Shown piece by piece: positions 18,344 through 29,736 of a stretch of 64,000 nt of DNA. The stretch is taken from assembly GCF_000379125.1 (NCBI RefSeq), contig NZ_KB900626.1, positions 312,014-376,013 of the forward strand, in the 5' to 3' direction. Origin of the DNA: Methylosinus sp. LW4. Its GTDB lineage: Bacteria > Pseudomonadota > Alphaproteobacteria > Rhizobiales > Beijerinckiaceae. The number at the start of each line of letters is the position of its first letter. The first letter of the stretch is position 1. Made by a program: the position numbers and the translations under genes. The notes beneath the pieces are model-generated. The model ran no database searches, was not told the origin of the DNA, and saw nothing but the letters and a program-made list of their open reading frames with translations.

Positions 18344-19542
18344 TACCGCGTTCCATGGGATGGCGGCGACGAAGACGGCGCCTCGTCTCCGACGACGACG
18401 CTCTCTCCCTCTTCGATGCCCTCCAAGACTTCCGCCAGAATGTGATTGTTGACGCCGATTCGGATTTGCCTCGCTTCGGCCACGCCTTTAGCGCCGAGAA
18501 CGCGCACGGCGTAGCGCCCGTCGATCGCCTGCTCCTTCAATGCAGCGGATGGAATGGCCAGCGCTCCCTTGGACACGCCCAGCCCGATCGACACCTGAGC
18601 CGTCATGCCGATGCGCAAGACGTGATCCGGGTTCGGCACGTCGAAAAGCGCATTGTAGAATACGGCGGCCGCTGTTCCGCTCATCGACGCTGCGGATTGC
18701 CCGCTTTGCCCCATGGCCGGATCGGAATAATTTTGCGGCGCCAGCTCCACCGCTCTCAGAACTCCAGAGTAGCGCTTGTCCGGGTCGCCCATGATGGTGA
18801 AGGACACCGGCTGGCCGATTTTCACATTGATGACGTCGGCCTCGGACACCTGCGTCTTGATCGTCATCGCGTCGAGCTTGGCGAGCTTCAGGATCACCGG
18901 CACGATTTGCGCGGCGACCACTGTCTGCCCTTCTTGCGTCAGGACGCCCACGACCTCTCCTTCGATCGGCGCGATGATTTTCGTATAGGAGAGATTGGCG
19001 TTGGCGATGTCGATCTGGCTCTTGGCCTGAGCGATCTGCGCGTCCAGCGCAGCGAGGCTCGCTTCATCCGCGCGCGACTGCGCGACAGCGCTCTCCAGGT
19101 CGCGTCGCGACGTCGCTGCGCCCTTGATCATTCCCTGCTGTCGTTCGAACTCGAGCTTCGATCGCCACAGCTTCGCCACCGCAGACTGCTTCTGCGCTTC
19201 GAGATTGGCGAGATTGGCCTGCGCCCCCTTCAGCTCGTTTTCCGGCAGGAGCGGGTCGATTTCCGCTACGAGATCGCCGGCCCGGACGTGATCGCCGAGC
19301 TTCACGGCGAGCGACTTCAACTGTCCCGTCACTCTTGTGCCGACATCCACTTGACGGATGGCCTGCAACGTCCCCGTCGCCAGCACGCTATTTTCTATAT
19401 CTGCGCGCAAGGCTTTGACGGTCGAATATTGTGGCGGCGACGAGGGGGAGAAAAAGCGCAACGCAAGACCGCCGACGACAGTCACGCCGACGGCGACAAA
19501 TATGAGACGCGCGCCTCCTTTCGTCGTGAAACGCGGCGTCAT
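18343..19542 (-). CDS. macA: MacA-type periplasmic adaptor
   Basis: A 399-residue membrane fusion protein. The ATG at 19542 overlaps the stop of the preceding small gene as ATGA; in-frame codons upstream lie inside that gene. An N-terminal membrane anchor (residues about 12-30) is followed by the barrel-sandwich segment VLATGTLQAIRQVDVGTRV, a coiled-coil hairpin (about residues 105-190), the second lipoyl half (IIAPIEGEVV) and a beta-barrel domain. It would bridge MacB to the outer-membrane factor. Confidence 0.92.
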   Translation of the reverse strand: MTPRFTTKGGARLIFVAVGVTVVGGLALRFFSPSSPPQYSTVKALRADIENSVLATGTLQAIRQVDVGTRVTGQLKSLAVKLGDHVRAGDLVAEIDPLLPENELKGAQANLANLEAQKQSAVAKLWRSKLEFERQQGMIKGAATSRRDLESAVAQSRADEASLAALDAQIAQAKSQIDIANANLSYTKIIAPIEGEVVGVLTQEGQTVVAAQIVPVILKLAKLDAMTIKTQVSEADVINVKIGQPVSFTIMGDPDKRYSGVLRAVELAPQNYSDPAMGQSGQSAASMSGTAAAVFYNALFDVPNPDHVLRIGMTAQVSIGLGVSKGALAIPSAALKEQAIDGRYAVRVLGAKGVAEARQIRIGVNNHILAEVLEGIEEGESVVVGDEAPSSSPPSHGTR

Positions 19543-19925
19543 TCCGGTGAGCCGTTCGCTTCGAGGCGGCCGGCGTGGAGGCGTCGATAATGCGCCAAAT
19601 CGCGCGAAATCGGATGCCGTCGATCGAAAGCGAGATGCGTGATCGGAACGACCAATACGGCCGAAGTCGCTATTTCGCCTCCGAGGTCGATCCTGCACAT
19701 CAGGCCGACGCTCCCGCCCATGTCGTAGATGTACGTTACGAGCACATGGGACGACGCCGCGACGTTCGGCGCGTATCCTCTAAGCATTCTGAGCAATGGC
19801 GAACGACAATGAGCGGACAGTGGCAAGAAGCCTCGCAGACGGCGCGCCAGCGCTTCTGAGGGATGCCCGGTCTCGCGCAGGCGATGAGCCTCTGAAGGAA
19901 GCGCTCCGAGCTGAACAGCGCTCAT
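19539..19925 (-). CDS. Uncharacterised 128-residue protein of the siderophore operon
   Basis: I do not recognise a named family. The gene is supported by its junctions: its ATG overlaps the PepSY stop as ATGA and its stop overlaps the macA start as ATGA. The N-terminal half is basic, with leucine, arginine and histidine. The C-terminal half is better structured: HVLVTYIYDMGGSVGLMCRI reads as two beta strands, followed by an AVLVVPITHLAFDRRHPI segment and a basic tail. No signal peptide or membrane helix is evident, so it is probably cytoplasmic. A role in uptake, release or handling of the imported compound can only be guessed from position. Confidence 0.7.
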   Translation of the reverse strand: MSAVQLGALPSEAHRLRETGHPSEALARRLRGFLPLSAHCRSPLLRMLRGYAPNVAASSHVLVTYIYDMGGSVGLMCRIDLGGEIATSAVLVVPITHLAFDRRHPISRDLAHYRRLHAGRLEANGSPE

Positions 19926-21163
19926 CGCGCCGCCGCCGCATCTTGCCGCGCGCGAAATTTGCGCGCTGCGCGCTTCTTCCACCAAATGACGAGGCCCGTC
20001 GCCGACAGCGCAGTGATCACAAGGCCCATCGCGCAGACGAAGATCTGCATCGGACGTCCGAAAATTTGCGCCATGTGGAGGGATACGAGCCACTGCGTCA
20101 CGACCCAGCCGGTCGCAACGGTGCTCGCCGCCGTCAGGGATTTGAAGGCGCCGCTGTTCGCATCGAAGGCGACAATCGTGTCGCCGCGTCTGCCGAAATC
20201 CCGCGAGCTTCGGATCATATAGGCATAGACGCCCTTGGCGCGCTCGAGACTGAGCGATTGCTCGCTCAACGTCGTGAAGCCATATTGCGCGCCCGCGTCC
20301 TTAACCAGTTCGCGTCCCCGCGCAAGCGCCTCGCTCCAGCCCAAAGCGGGGCTTTCCAGCGGCGTCTCGAGATCGGGCAAAGCCGCCGGCAACGTCATAT
20401 CGAACGCGAGCCTCATGACCGGCGTGTAGACGAAATTGAGATTGAAGAACACGCTCGACCACGCGAAGACGAACAGCATGACGAAGGTCCACAAGCCGAA
20501 CGCCCGGTGAATATCGAAATTGATGCGATAGGCGCCGGCGCCGAGCTTGATGACCCACGCTGGCTTCCACCGGCCCCACCAGGATTTGGAGAAAGTGGAG
20601 GCGCGGTCGCGTCGTCGCAGCGGAAAGGTGAGATAGAAAGAAACGAAACAATCGATCGTCCAGATGAGTGCCGTCCCGCCGAGAAGCCATCCGCCGACCG
20701 CTCCAGCGCTCGCCGGCAGCGCCAGGCTCGTATGAATTCGATAGATAAAGCAAATGAGATTTTCCTTCGCGAGCGAGACCGCGCATGTCTCCCGCTCGCC
20801 GAGCTTTTCGCCCGTATAAGGATCGAGAAATATTTCATTGAACGGAAGCTCGAAAGGCTTGCCGGTCTGCGGATCGATGCGTGGCGCAAAAGAAATCGAC
20901 ATCGCGCGGCCGGGCGCTCGAGCGAGCGATACGCCGTCGACACGAATCCGCGGCTCGAGAGCTTCGGCCTTCTCCCGCAATTGCAGGGGGTCCAGCAAGC
21001 TCATGTCGCGGATCGGAACTGTCATCAATTCGGGATTGAGCCACACATCCAGCTCCTCCCTGAAGGCGATGACGCTGCCGGTGAGACCGACGATGACGAG
21101 AAATCCACCCATCGCCAGTCCCGACCAGCGATGCAGCAATACCCAGAAGGAGCGGGTTATCAT
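19922..21163 (-). CDS. PepSY-associated TM protein (iron-uptake type)
   Basis: A 413-residue inner-membrane protein. The ATG at 21163 gives MITRSFWVLLHRWSGLAMG, the standard start of the PepSY_TM family; the frame continues upstream without family features. Four membrane segments are visible: near residues 12-35, 150-172, 205-228 and 345-370, the second followed by WTIDCFVSFYLTFP. His residues in the first and later helices (HRWSG, IYRIHTSLAL, DIHRAFGLW, VSLHMAQ) suggest haem or metal coordination. Family members sit beside siderophore receptors and some act as inner-membrane ferric-siderophore reductases. Stop overlaps the next gene. Confidence 0.88.
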   Translation of the reverse strand: MITRSFWVLLHRWSGLAMGGFLVIVGLTGSVIAFREELDVWLNPELMTVPIRDMSLLDPLQLREKAEALEPRIRVDGVSLARAPGRAMSISFAPRIDPQTGKPFELPFNEIFLDPYTGEKLGERETCAVSLAKENLICFIYRIHTSLALPASAGAVGGWLLGGTALIWTIDCFVSFYLTFPLRRRDRASTFSKSWWGRWKPAWVIKLGAGAYRINFDIHRAFGLWTFVMLFVFAWSSVFFNLNFVYTPVMRLAFDMTLPAALPDLETPLESPALGWSEALARGRELVKDAGAQYGFTTLSEQSLSLERAKGVYAYMIRSSRDFGRRGDTIVAFDANSGAFKSLTAASTVATGWVVTQWLVSLHMAQIFGRPMQIFVCAMGLVITALSATGLVIWWKKRAARKFRARQDAAAAR

Positions 21164-21240
21164 CGATTGTCCGCCATTTTGAGAAGCGAGCGGCTCCCCT
21201 CGACCGCATGCGGGATGAGGGGAGCGATCTGCGTCCGCCG

Positions 21241-23517
21241 TTACTCGAATTTGTAGGTGATGTTCGCGAAGATCGAACGAGGTTCGCCACGCTGCTGCTG
21301 CCCACCGCTCGATTTCCAATTGGCGCGATCGAGAAGGTTATTGGCGTTGACTTGTATCTTCAGCCGGTCGTTGACCTGATAGGACGCCAGCAGCCCAACA
21401 TTATAAATCGGGGCGATCATGAACGGATATTGATTGGGGCCGAACAAAGCGCCCGTCGCCACCGCATAGGCGTTGGCCTCTGGACTGTTTGGATATAGCG
21501 CAGGGGTCTTGCTCGCATAATAGAAGCTGGCGCCGACTTCCAATCCCTTCAGAGCGCCGTCCTTGAAGGCATAGACGCCCGAAAAATTGTAAAAGCGACG
21601 CGGCGACTGCGACAATTCGCTGCCCTCGAACGTAGGGAGTCCCTTCAAATTGTTGAGATCCTTCCCCGCGAGTCCGTGCATGAAGGTCGCCGCTACATTC
21701 ACACGCAGATTGGAAAAGATTTCGCCGCCCACATCGAACTCGAGTCCATGGCTACGATATTTACCGATCAAGATGCTGCGTTGACCCGAAGGGTCGGTCG
21801 GATCGCTAGTCAAAAGATTTTTCTTGGTGATGTCGAAAGCTGTCGCTCCGACCTGGACCTTGCCGCCGAAGAGCTCCTGCTTCACGCCGACGTCATATTG
21901 GTCGGCGAATTGCGGCGGCGCCGGATGGCCTGGGGTGAGGTTGCCGTTGTTGGGATTGAATGTCTGGCCCCATGCGGCGAAGATCGAGGTCTCCTCGAAT
22001 GGCTGAAATACGCCTCCGATGTGCGGAGAGAAATGGCTATATTTTTGGGGAGTAGTCAAATAATTATCCCCGTTTCCAAACAGGTTTGCCGGATCACGCG
22101 AAATTGTCCATTGCTTTTCGTGATCGTAGCGACCGCCAATTAGCAATTTAAACTGATCCGTTACCTCTACGAGATCCTGGCCATAGACAGCGCTGAGCCA
22201 CGTGGTCGTTGTCTGGCCGAGCCAAGTCGCGGAACAGCCAGATGTCGGAACGAAACATTGATCTGCCGGATAGATGGGATAGAAAATATTGATCGACTCG
22301 GGAGTCGAAGAAAAATTCATCGTACTGTAATATTTGTCCCAGCTATTTTGCCTGTACAGTCCGAACAATATATTGTGCTTGACGGGGCCGGTATTAAACT
22401 TTCCTCTGAGATCGACCTGGCCAACGAGGCCATCGGTGGTGTCCGAGGAATTGACTCCGAGGTTTTCATATATCGTAGAGACGCCGTCAAAAAAGGGGGC
22501 GAAGCCCGGCCCGAGAGTGCCGGTGCGCCCATAGTCGGCTATCGCGGTGATATTCCAGTTCTCGTCGAATGCATGCTCATATTTAATTGTCGCATTGGCG
22601 AGCGTATTATTTTGATTGGCCCTTAGATCTCCGAAATATCGCTCGCGGGGCAGGTATTGAAATACTGGATAGAGCGGCAAGCCGCCGCTAGCGCGATCGT
22701 GATTGACTCCATATTTTCCATGAAAGCTGAGTTTGTCGCCATTGTCGAAAATCCAGGTTAGAGCCGGCGCAATCGAGATGCCGTCATGGTAATCATAATG
22801 GTTGACGAACCCACGTTCCTCGAATGCGGCATTGAGCCGAAAAAGAACGCTCTTGTCCTCGCGCAAGGGCGTATTGAGGTCGATCGTCGTGCGATGAAAG
22901 CCGAAACTGCCTATGCCCTCGCTGATAATCGCGAAGAATCTATCTGTCGGCTTTTTAGTGATGAAGTTGACGATGCCGCCAAATCCGAACACGGCTCCAT
23001 AAAGCGTCGAACTCGGTCCTTTCGCGAATTCGACATGATCGATGTCGCTGAGATCTGTGCCGACATAGCCGTAGTTTCGCGGCATTCCATCTAGTAAAAT
23101 CGGTCCCCCGGTCGGAAATCCGCGGACTGTAAAGAGAGGAGTGTTGTGTGTGCCGGAGCCGCCGCCTTGCGGGTCGCCGATGACGCCGCTGACCTGGTTG
23201 GCGAGGTCATATACCTGTAGCTGCGGGCCCTGATCTTCGATCAATTGCGGCGTTATGACTTTCACCGATTGCGGCACATCGCGCAGCGGAACGTCCATCT
23301 TCGTCGCCGTGGAGGCGTTCGGGGTGACATAGGTTTCTTTTGGGAGATTGCCGAATTTGTCGGCGGCTCCGGGCGACTCCGGCTTTTCCGGCTGTGCGCC
23401 CCGCGACGCTCCGATATCGATTGTCGGCAGCGCTTCTTGGGCGCATGTCATGTCGGGAGCAAATGCGAAAGTGAGCGCGCAGGCGGAGGCGCCGCGCAGC
23501 AAGGCCGAGCGAAACAT
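21241..23517 (-). CDS. TonB-dependent siderophore receptor
   Basis: A 758-residue outer-membrane receptor. A signal peptide ends near DMTCAQ. The plug domain carries DVPQSVKVITPQLIEDQG and VRGFPTGGPILLDGMP, then ITKK at the barrel transition; the FhuE/FpvA class of siderophore receptors shows these. The 22-strand barrel fills the rest. The protein ends in NITYKFE, so the usual terminal aromatic is followed by one extra Glu. There is no N-terminal signalling domain, so it is not a FecA-type regulator of an extracytoplasmic sigma factor. Likely ligand is a ferric hydroxamate-type siderophore or another metallophore; the sequence alone does not decide. Confidence 0.93.
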   Translation of the reverse strand: MFRSALLRGASACALTFAFAPDMTCAQEALPTIDIGASRGAQPEKPESPGAADKFGNLPKETYVTPNASTATKMDVPLRDVPQSVKVITPQLIEDQGPQLQVYDLANQVSGVIGDPQGGGSGTHNTPLFTVRGFPTGGPILLDGMPRNYGYVGTDLSDIDHVEFAKGPSSTLYGAVFGFGGIVNFITKKPTDRFFAIISEGIGSFGFHRTTIDLNTPLREDKSVLFRLNAAFEERGFVNHYDYHDGISIAPALTWIFDNGDKLSFHGKYGVNHDRASGGLPLYPVFQYLPRERYFGDLRANQNNTLANATIKYEHAFDENWNITAIADYGRTGTLGPGFAPFFDGVSTIYENLGVNSSDTTDGLVGQVDLRGKFNTGPVKHNILFGLYRQNSWDKYYSTMNFSSTPESINIFYPIYPADQCFVPTSGCSATWLGQTTTTWLSAVYGQDLVEVTDQFKLLIGGRYDHEKQWTISRDPANLFGNGDNYLTTPQKYSHFSPHIGGVFQPFEETSIFAAWGQTFNPNNGNLTPGHPAPPQFADQYDVGVKQELFGGKVQVGATAFDITKKNLLTSDPTDPSGQRSILIGKYRSHGLEFDVGGEIFSNLRVNVAATFMHGLAGKDLNNLKGLPTFEGSELSQSPRRFYNFSGVYAFKDGALKGLEVGASFYYASKTPALYPNSPEANAYAVATGALFGPNQYPFMIAPIYNVGLLASYQVNDRLKIQVNANNLLDRANWKSSGGQQQRGEPRSIFANITYKFE

Positions 23518-23590
23518 GAGACTTCTCCTGATACGGCGCGTCGGCCGTCGAGACTGGATCGAACAAATGCCGCTCGAGAGCGGCAGTCAG

Positions 23591-24001
23591 TCAGGAGAGA
23601 GAAGGAGGCGCTCTGGACGACCACGAGCTCGTCCAACCGAGCGGGTCGCCGTCGTCATCGGCGAGCCGGGCCCGAGCAGCGGGATCGGGGGAGCCGAACG
23701 TCTCGAAATAGGCGTCGATAATGTCCGCGACGCTATGAAAAGACAGCGCGTGACAATCGCGGACGCAGCAGAGAACGCAGCGATCCGAGCAATCGTGTCG
23801 ATCTTGGGAAGGCGTCTCTCCGCCGCCGAGGCAGGATACATCGAATGAAGGCGTCGTGGCGACGCCCGGAGCGGGGTCGGCGTGGGCGAAGTGCCGATGC
23901 GCCGCGGCGAGTGCGCCGACGCTCTGAAAGAGCATCAGCAGCGCGACAATGCTTCCGAGCAGCCGATGCGCGGAACGCGATTGAAGACCCGCCACCCTCA
24001 T
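23591..24001 (-). CDS. DUF2946-like cysteine-rich exported protein
   Basis: A 136-residue protein with an N-terminal hydrophobic helix (about residues 14-33) and a His-rich stretch (AAHRHFAHAD), followed by a Cys cluster HDCSDRCVLCCVRDCHAL. This is the pattern of DUF2946 proteins, which commonly accompany TonB-dependent receptors and copper or iron genes. Function is unknown; the Cys and His residues suggest metal binding in the periplasm or at the membrane. It lies 73 bases upstream of the receptor and is probably the first gene of the operon. Confidence 0.75.
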   Translation of the reverse strand: MRVAGLQSRSAHRLLGSIVALLMLFQSVGALAAAHRHFAHADPAPGVATTPSFDVSCLGGGETPSQDRHDCSDRCVLCCVRDCHALSFHSVADIIDAYFETFGSPDPAARARLADDDGDPLGWTSSWSSRAPPSLS

Positions 24002-24276
24002 TCTTGCGCTCTCCGTTCGAGAGGATTCATCCGCGACGCGAACGCCCGCGACGCCGCGAACCCGTCGAATGGCGCCGAGGCGACCCGCGAGTGGCCGCTC
24101 CTCGAGCCTTACGTAAATTAACTGCCTGTGTTGAAACTAAGTTGCGGCGGGCAATTTGAAAAAAATCTCGAAAAAGGCCAAGATTTGGTTCGACCTGTGA
24201 CATAAGCGCCACAGGGCGCGCTCGCCGACCCTCGATCCTTGCCCGGCTGCGACGGACCGGAGATGAAGGACGCTCG

Positions 24277-24954
24277 ATGCATATTCTGATCGTGGAAGAC
24301 AATGTCGACCTGGCGACCAAGCTGGCCGAGCAGGTGACGAGTTGCGGGTTCGATGTCGATCGCGCCGGTTCGATAAGAGAAGCGCGCGAAATCATCGACT
24401 CTCGCGATTTCGCGCTCGTCGTGCTGGATCGAAGGCTGCCCGATGGCGACGGCATCGGCCTCGTGCCGGAGATTCGACGATTGCGGCCGCGGATGCGCGT
24501 TTTGATGCTGACGGCGCTCGACGATGAGGAAGAGATGGTCGCCGGGCTCGACGCCGGCGCCGACGACTATCTGACCAAGCCATATAATCCAAAAGAGCTG
24601 ACGGCGCGCATTCGAGCCAATCTGCGTCGTCTGGATGGCGATCGTAGCCCATCGATCCGATTAGGGGAGCTATCGTTTGCGCCGGACAGTCGGGAGGTCG
24701 CGGTGCGCGGCGAGGCGATCGTTTTGCAGAGGCGGGAGCTCGATCTTCTCGAGACGCTGATGCGAAAGCCGGGGCGGGTGGCGCTGCGCGATCGGCTCCT
24801 CGAAGATTTCTACGGCGACAAGGACGAGTTGCATGTGAATAATTTGAATGTCGTTGTCTCGCATCTGAGGCGACGACTGAAGGAGTGTGGGGCCGGAGTC
24901 GAAATTCACGCCGCCCGCGGCATCGGCTATTTCATCGCAAAGTCCAGCGCATGA
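24277..24954 (+). CDS. OmpR-family response regulator
   Basis: A 225-residue regulator. The receiver domain has the acidic pair ED (residues 7-8), phospho-acceptor Asp51 in VVLDRRLPDGDG, and Lys in LTKPYNPKEL. The C-terminal winged helix (from about residue 130) contains LQRRELDLLETLMRKPG and VVSHLRRRLKE. It reads away from the siderophore operon and shares the 24002-24276 intergenic region with it, so it is a candidate regulator of that operon. Its stop overlaps the sensor-kinase start as ATGA. Confidence 0.92.
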   Translation: MHILIVEDNVDLATKLAEQVTSCGFDVDRAGSIREAREIIDSRDFALVVLDRRLPDGDGIGLVPEIRRLRPRMRVLMLTALDDEEEMVAGLDAGADDYLTKPYNPKELTARIRANLRRLDGDRSPSIRLGELSFAPDSREVAVRGEAIVLQRRELDLLETLMRKPGRVALRDRLLEDFYGDKDELHVNNLNVVVSHLRRRLKECGAGVEIHAARGIGYFIAKSSA

Positions 24955-26315
24955 TCGCGACGCGCTCTCTCGCGCTCCGTTTGGCGGCGTTCTTGGTGGC
25001 TGGCCAGTTCATTTCTTACGCGCTGACGCTCACGGGCCATTTGGCGCTCGTCATGTCTGGAGCCTTGTCTGCTCCAGAGGAATCGTGGAACGATTTCGGC
25101 CAGGAGGAGGCGCTTCAGCTGATCGAAAAGTCATTGGCGATCGGGGCGGATGGCGCCGCGCATATCGAGCCGACAGTCGAGTTGCGCGACCTCGAGCTTC
25201 GAACCCCTACGCTGAAATTTGCGGCTTTCGATCCAAAGACCAACGCCGCCTTGCCGGGATCGTCGCATGATCTCGTGGTCGCGCTCGGAGGCCGGGATCG
25301 CACGACGACGCTGTTCTATCAGTTCCGCATCTCTGGAGAGGTCGAGGACGATCTGCGCGGCGTCGAACAATTGGTTGCGACGCCATTCGGAAAATACTCT
25401 ATCGCCGCTTAAGGATATCGTTTTGCGTGGAAGCAGGTGGTTCTCGACCTGTATCGAGACATCGTGAGAGTCTTCAAGCAAATGATTCCGATGTTTTGCG
25501 TTACGGTCGCCGTCGGCTGGATCACGCTGCGGCGCGGATTGCAGCCCTTGCGCAAGGCCGCGGATCAGGCGCGAGGAATCGACGCCGAGTCGCTCAATCA
25601 GCGGCTCCCGGAAAGCGACATGCCGAACGAGGTCGCCCCTTTCGTGGTCGCGATAAATGACGCGCTGGCGCGAGTCGACGCCGGAGTCGCGCGGCAGCGC
25701 CGCTTCAACGCCAATGCCGCGCATGAATTGCGGACGCCGATCGCCATATTGGTGGCGTGTGTGGAGACGATGCGCGACGACGCGAGCTCCCGCGAGCTGC
25801 GACGTCATCTCGACCATTTGCAAAATATCGTCGAGCAATTGCTCATATCGGCGCGTCTTTCTGGAAGGACGCCGAAGAGCGAGGCGCCGCTCGATTTCGC
25901 AGCGCTCGTTCTGGCGAAGGTCGCGGACTATACGCCCCTCATAATGGAAAACGAACGCGCGATCGCCTTCGAGGGACCTTCGACCGGCGTCATGGTCCGG
26001 GGCGATCGTCGCGCTTTGGAGAGCGTCGTCGCCAATCTGATCGACAATGCATTGCGGGCCGAACCGAAAGGCGGAACCGTGCAGGTGCGCCTGACTTCTG
26101 AAGCGACTCTGGAGGTGATCGATCACGGCGAAGGCGTCGCGGAATCGGATCGGAGCATGATTTTCGAACCCTTCTGGCGAAAAAGCGAGGCGACGCCCGG
26201 AACCGGCTTGGGGCTCGCCATCGTCAAGGAAATTGTGGAATTTCAGGGCGGCAAGATCTCCGTCGATGAGACGCTGGGCGGCGGAGCGACATTTTCAGTG
26301 GCCTTTCAAAGGTAG
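24951..26315 (+). pseudogene. Sensor histidine kinase interrupted by an in-frame TAA
   Basis: Without one stop codon at 25410-25412 this would be a 454-residue kinase in a single frame. Before the stop come an N-terminal membrane helix and a periplasmic domain (153 residues). After it, in the same frame, GYRFAWKQVVLDLYRD continues directly, then the second membrane helix, a HAMP-like linker, the H-box NAAHELRTP with His258, the N-box NLIDNALRA and the G-box GTGLGLAIVKE. Neither side shows a length change, so the defect looks like a single nonsense change of a sense codon such as CAA, GAA or AAA. It may be a true null, a read-through site, or a sequencing error. A GTG at 25437 could allow internal restart, but without the sensing domain. 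Confidence 0.8.
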
Positions 26316-26781
26316 CTCGTCCATGTCGACGCGCGCTGGAGGCCAGATGCCGTAATGAGGACGCGGGGCCCGCTGGCGAAGAACTGCCTCTTGTTTCCCT
26401 GCGCTGTGGCGAGCTGAACCTTTGTGGGAGGCTGGTCATCGAGGCATAGCTACGGTGACGAGATTGTCGAAATTCCCGAGGCGCCGCGCTGATCTTGATC
26501 CATTGCCGGAAGGTCGATGAGCGGGGATCGCGGAGGCCGAACCGGCGTGTCCAACTGTCGTCGGCAGCAAATATACTATTGAGAATACGCTCGGCGCCGG
26601 AGGCTAGGCCTATCTCGGCGGTCCGAGCCCAACTAGACTAGAGGCGCCCCGCGCCTACGCGCGGATGGAGCCCAGAAGCCGTTCTCGCGATGCACGCGCG
26701 CCCTAAGCCGGGATGGAGGTTTCCCCGCCGGTGTCCCCGGCAGGTTCGTCCCGGCGAAGCATTCGCCTAAGTGGGATAAGA
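26316..26781. other. Gene-free stretch
   Basis: Between the kinase and tRNA-Lys I see no frame with family features, RNA gene or strong repeat. Codon use is irregular and frames are short. It may hold the kinase terminator and the tRNA's 3' trailer. Confidence 0.5.
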
Positions 26782-26857
<76 letters not shown>

Positions 26858-26977
26858 GTCCGTCGCTTCGGCTTGCGCTGAATGAGCGGAACGAGGTGGC
26901 AAATACCCAATGACGCCGCTCATGTCCAGCTCTGAAAAGAAAAAATCGTCACATTTCTGTTTCGATCTCTCTTCGCC

Positions 26978-28673
<1,696 letters not shown>

Positions 28674-28710
28674 GGCGGCCGATGCGAAAAAGGGCCGAAA
28701 AAAAGACGAA

Positions 28711-28735
28711 GGGGAAGCGGGCGTTCCGCTTCCCC
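28711..28735 (-). terminator. Hairpin terminator after rpmA
   Basis: Two 10-base arms GGGGAAGCGG and CCGCTTCCCC enclose a 5-base loop. Reading on the minus strand, a run of seven T residues follows four bases later. It lies downstream of rpmA and just before the acetyltransferase gene. Confidence 0.75.
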
Positions 28736-28858
28736 TATCGACCCTTTGAGGCCTTTTTTCGGATTTTGCGCCTGGAGCGTCGCCTTAATGGCGGTCGCTC
28801 GAGGACCAAATCCGCCGGGGATCGAAACGCCGGCGGAAGGTCCTCGCAGATCCTCCGC

Positions 28859-29128
28859 CTATTCGGCGGCTGCGGCCGCCGGCTCGACGACCGATACCGA
28901 AGCGCGGCCGCCGCTGGATTTGAACAGGACCACGCCGTCGACGAGAGCGAACAGCGTGTGATCCTTGCCGATGCCGACATTGCGGCCGGGATGCCATTTC
29001 GTGCCGCGCTGGCGCACGATGATGTTGCCGCTGATCACGGCCTCGCCGCCGAACTTCTTCACGCCGAGACGGCGACCGTCGGAGTCGCGACCGTTGCGCG
29101 ACGAGCCGCCCGCTTTCTTGTGAGCCAT
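28859..29128 (-). CDS. rpmA: 50S ribosomal protein L27
   Basis: An 89-residue protein with the exact family opening [17 protein letters not shown], then [21 protein letters not shown] and [12 protein letters not shown]. It binds near the peptidyl-transferase centre. The Ala/Glu-rich C-terminal extension is common in alphaproteobacteria. It follows rplU on the minus strand. Confidence 0.98.
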   Translation of the reverse strand: MAHKKAGGSSRNGRDSDGRRLGVKKFGGEAVISGNIIVRQRGTKWHPGRNVGIGKDHTLFALVDGVVLFKSSGGRASVSVVEPAAAAAE

Positions 29129-29271
29129 TGTTCCTGCTCCTCGAATTTCACGCCGAGCCGGCGCTCGCCGCTCGGGGGGCCGCGCAGGGCGGCCGCTGAA
29201 TTGGTGCGCGCGCCGGACGCGCGGCGCGCTTGGCTTCTTCTATACGCCGCCGGGCGGCGTCACGCCAATTC

Positions 29272-29589
29272 TCAGGCGCCGGCCTCGATGCCGGTGATGC
29301 GCACGATCGTCAGATCCTGACGATGGCCGCGCTTGCGCTTGGAGTTCTGGCGGCGGCGCTTCTTGAAGGCCAGCGTCTTGGGGCTGCGGGCCTGCTCGGC
29401 GATCTCGCCGGTGACGCTCGCACCCGCGACCAGCGGCGCGCCGATCTTGGCGGAGCCCTCGGCGCCGACGAACAGCACCTCGTCGAAGGTGATCTTGTCG
29501 CCCGCCACGCCCTCAAGGGCCATGACGGTTATCGTGTCTCCGGCGGTGACGCTATATTGCTTCCCGCCGGTCTTGATGACTGCGAACAT
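29272..29589 (-). CDS. rplU: 50S ribosomal protein L21
   Basis: A 105-residue protein opening with MFAVIKTGGKQY, followed by VLFVGAEGS and the basic KKRRRQNSKRKRGHRQ segment that binds 23S rRNA. It starts the conserved L21-L27 pair. The region upstream (29590-29736) is the leader; no clear riboswitch or attenuator is apparent. Confidence 0.98.
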   Translation of the reverse strand: MFAVIKTGGKQYSVTAGDTITVMALEGVAGDKITFDEVLFVGAEGSAKIGAPLVAGASVTGEIAEQARSPKTLAFKKRRRQNSKRKRGHRQDLTIVRITGIEAGA

Positions 29590-29736
29590 CTCTTTTTCCT
29601 GTGTTCGTCCCGGCTCTGGCGACGATGCGCCGGCCGGCTTTTTTGCAGTAGACCGGTTTTCGCTCCGCTCCTCGCGCCGAAGCGTCGACGCAAAAAGAAA
29701 ATCGCGGCGAAACCGCCGCGACGAAGCGGGAAAGCC

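Noticed and set aside
17740..19590. Long plus-strand open frame
   Set aside because: Antisense of macB/macA, Arg-rich, no motif.
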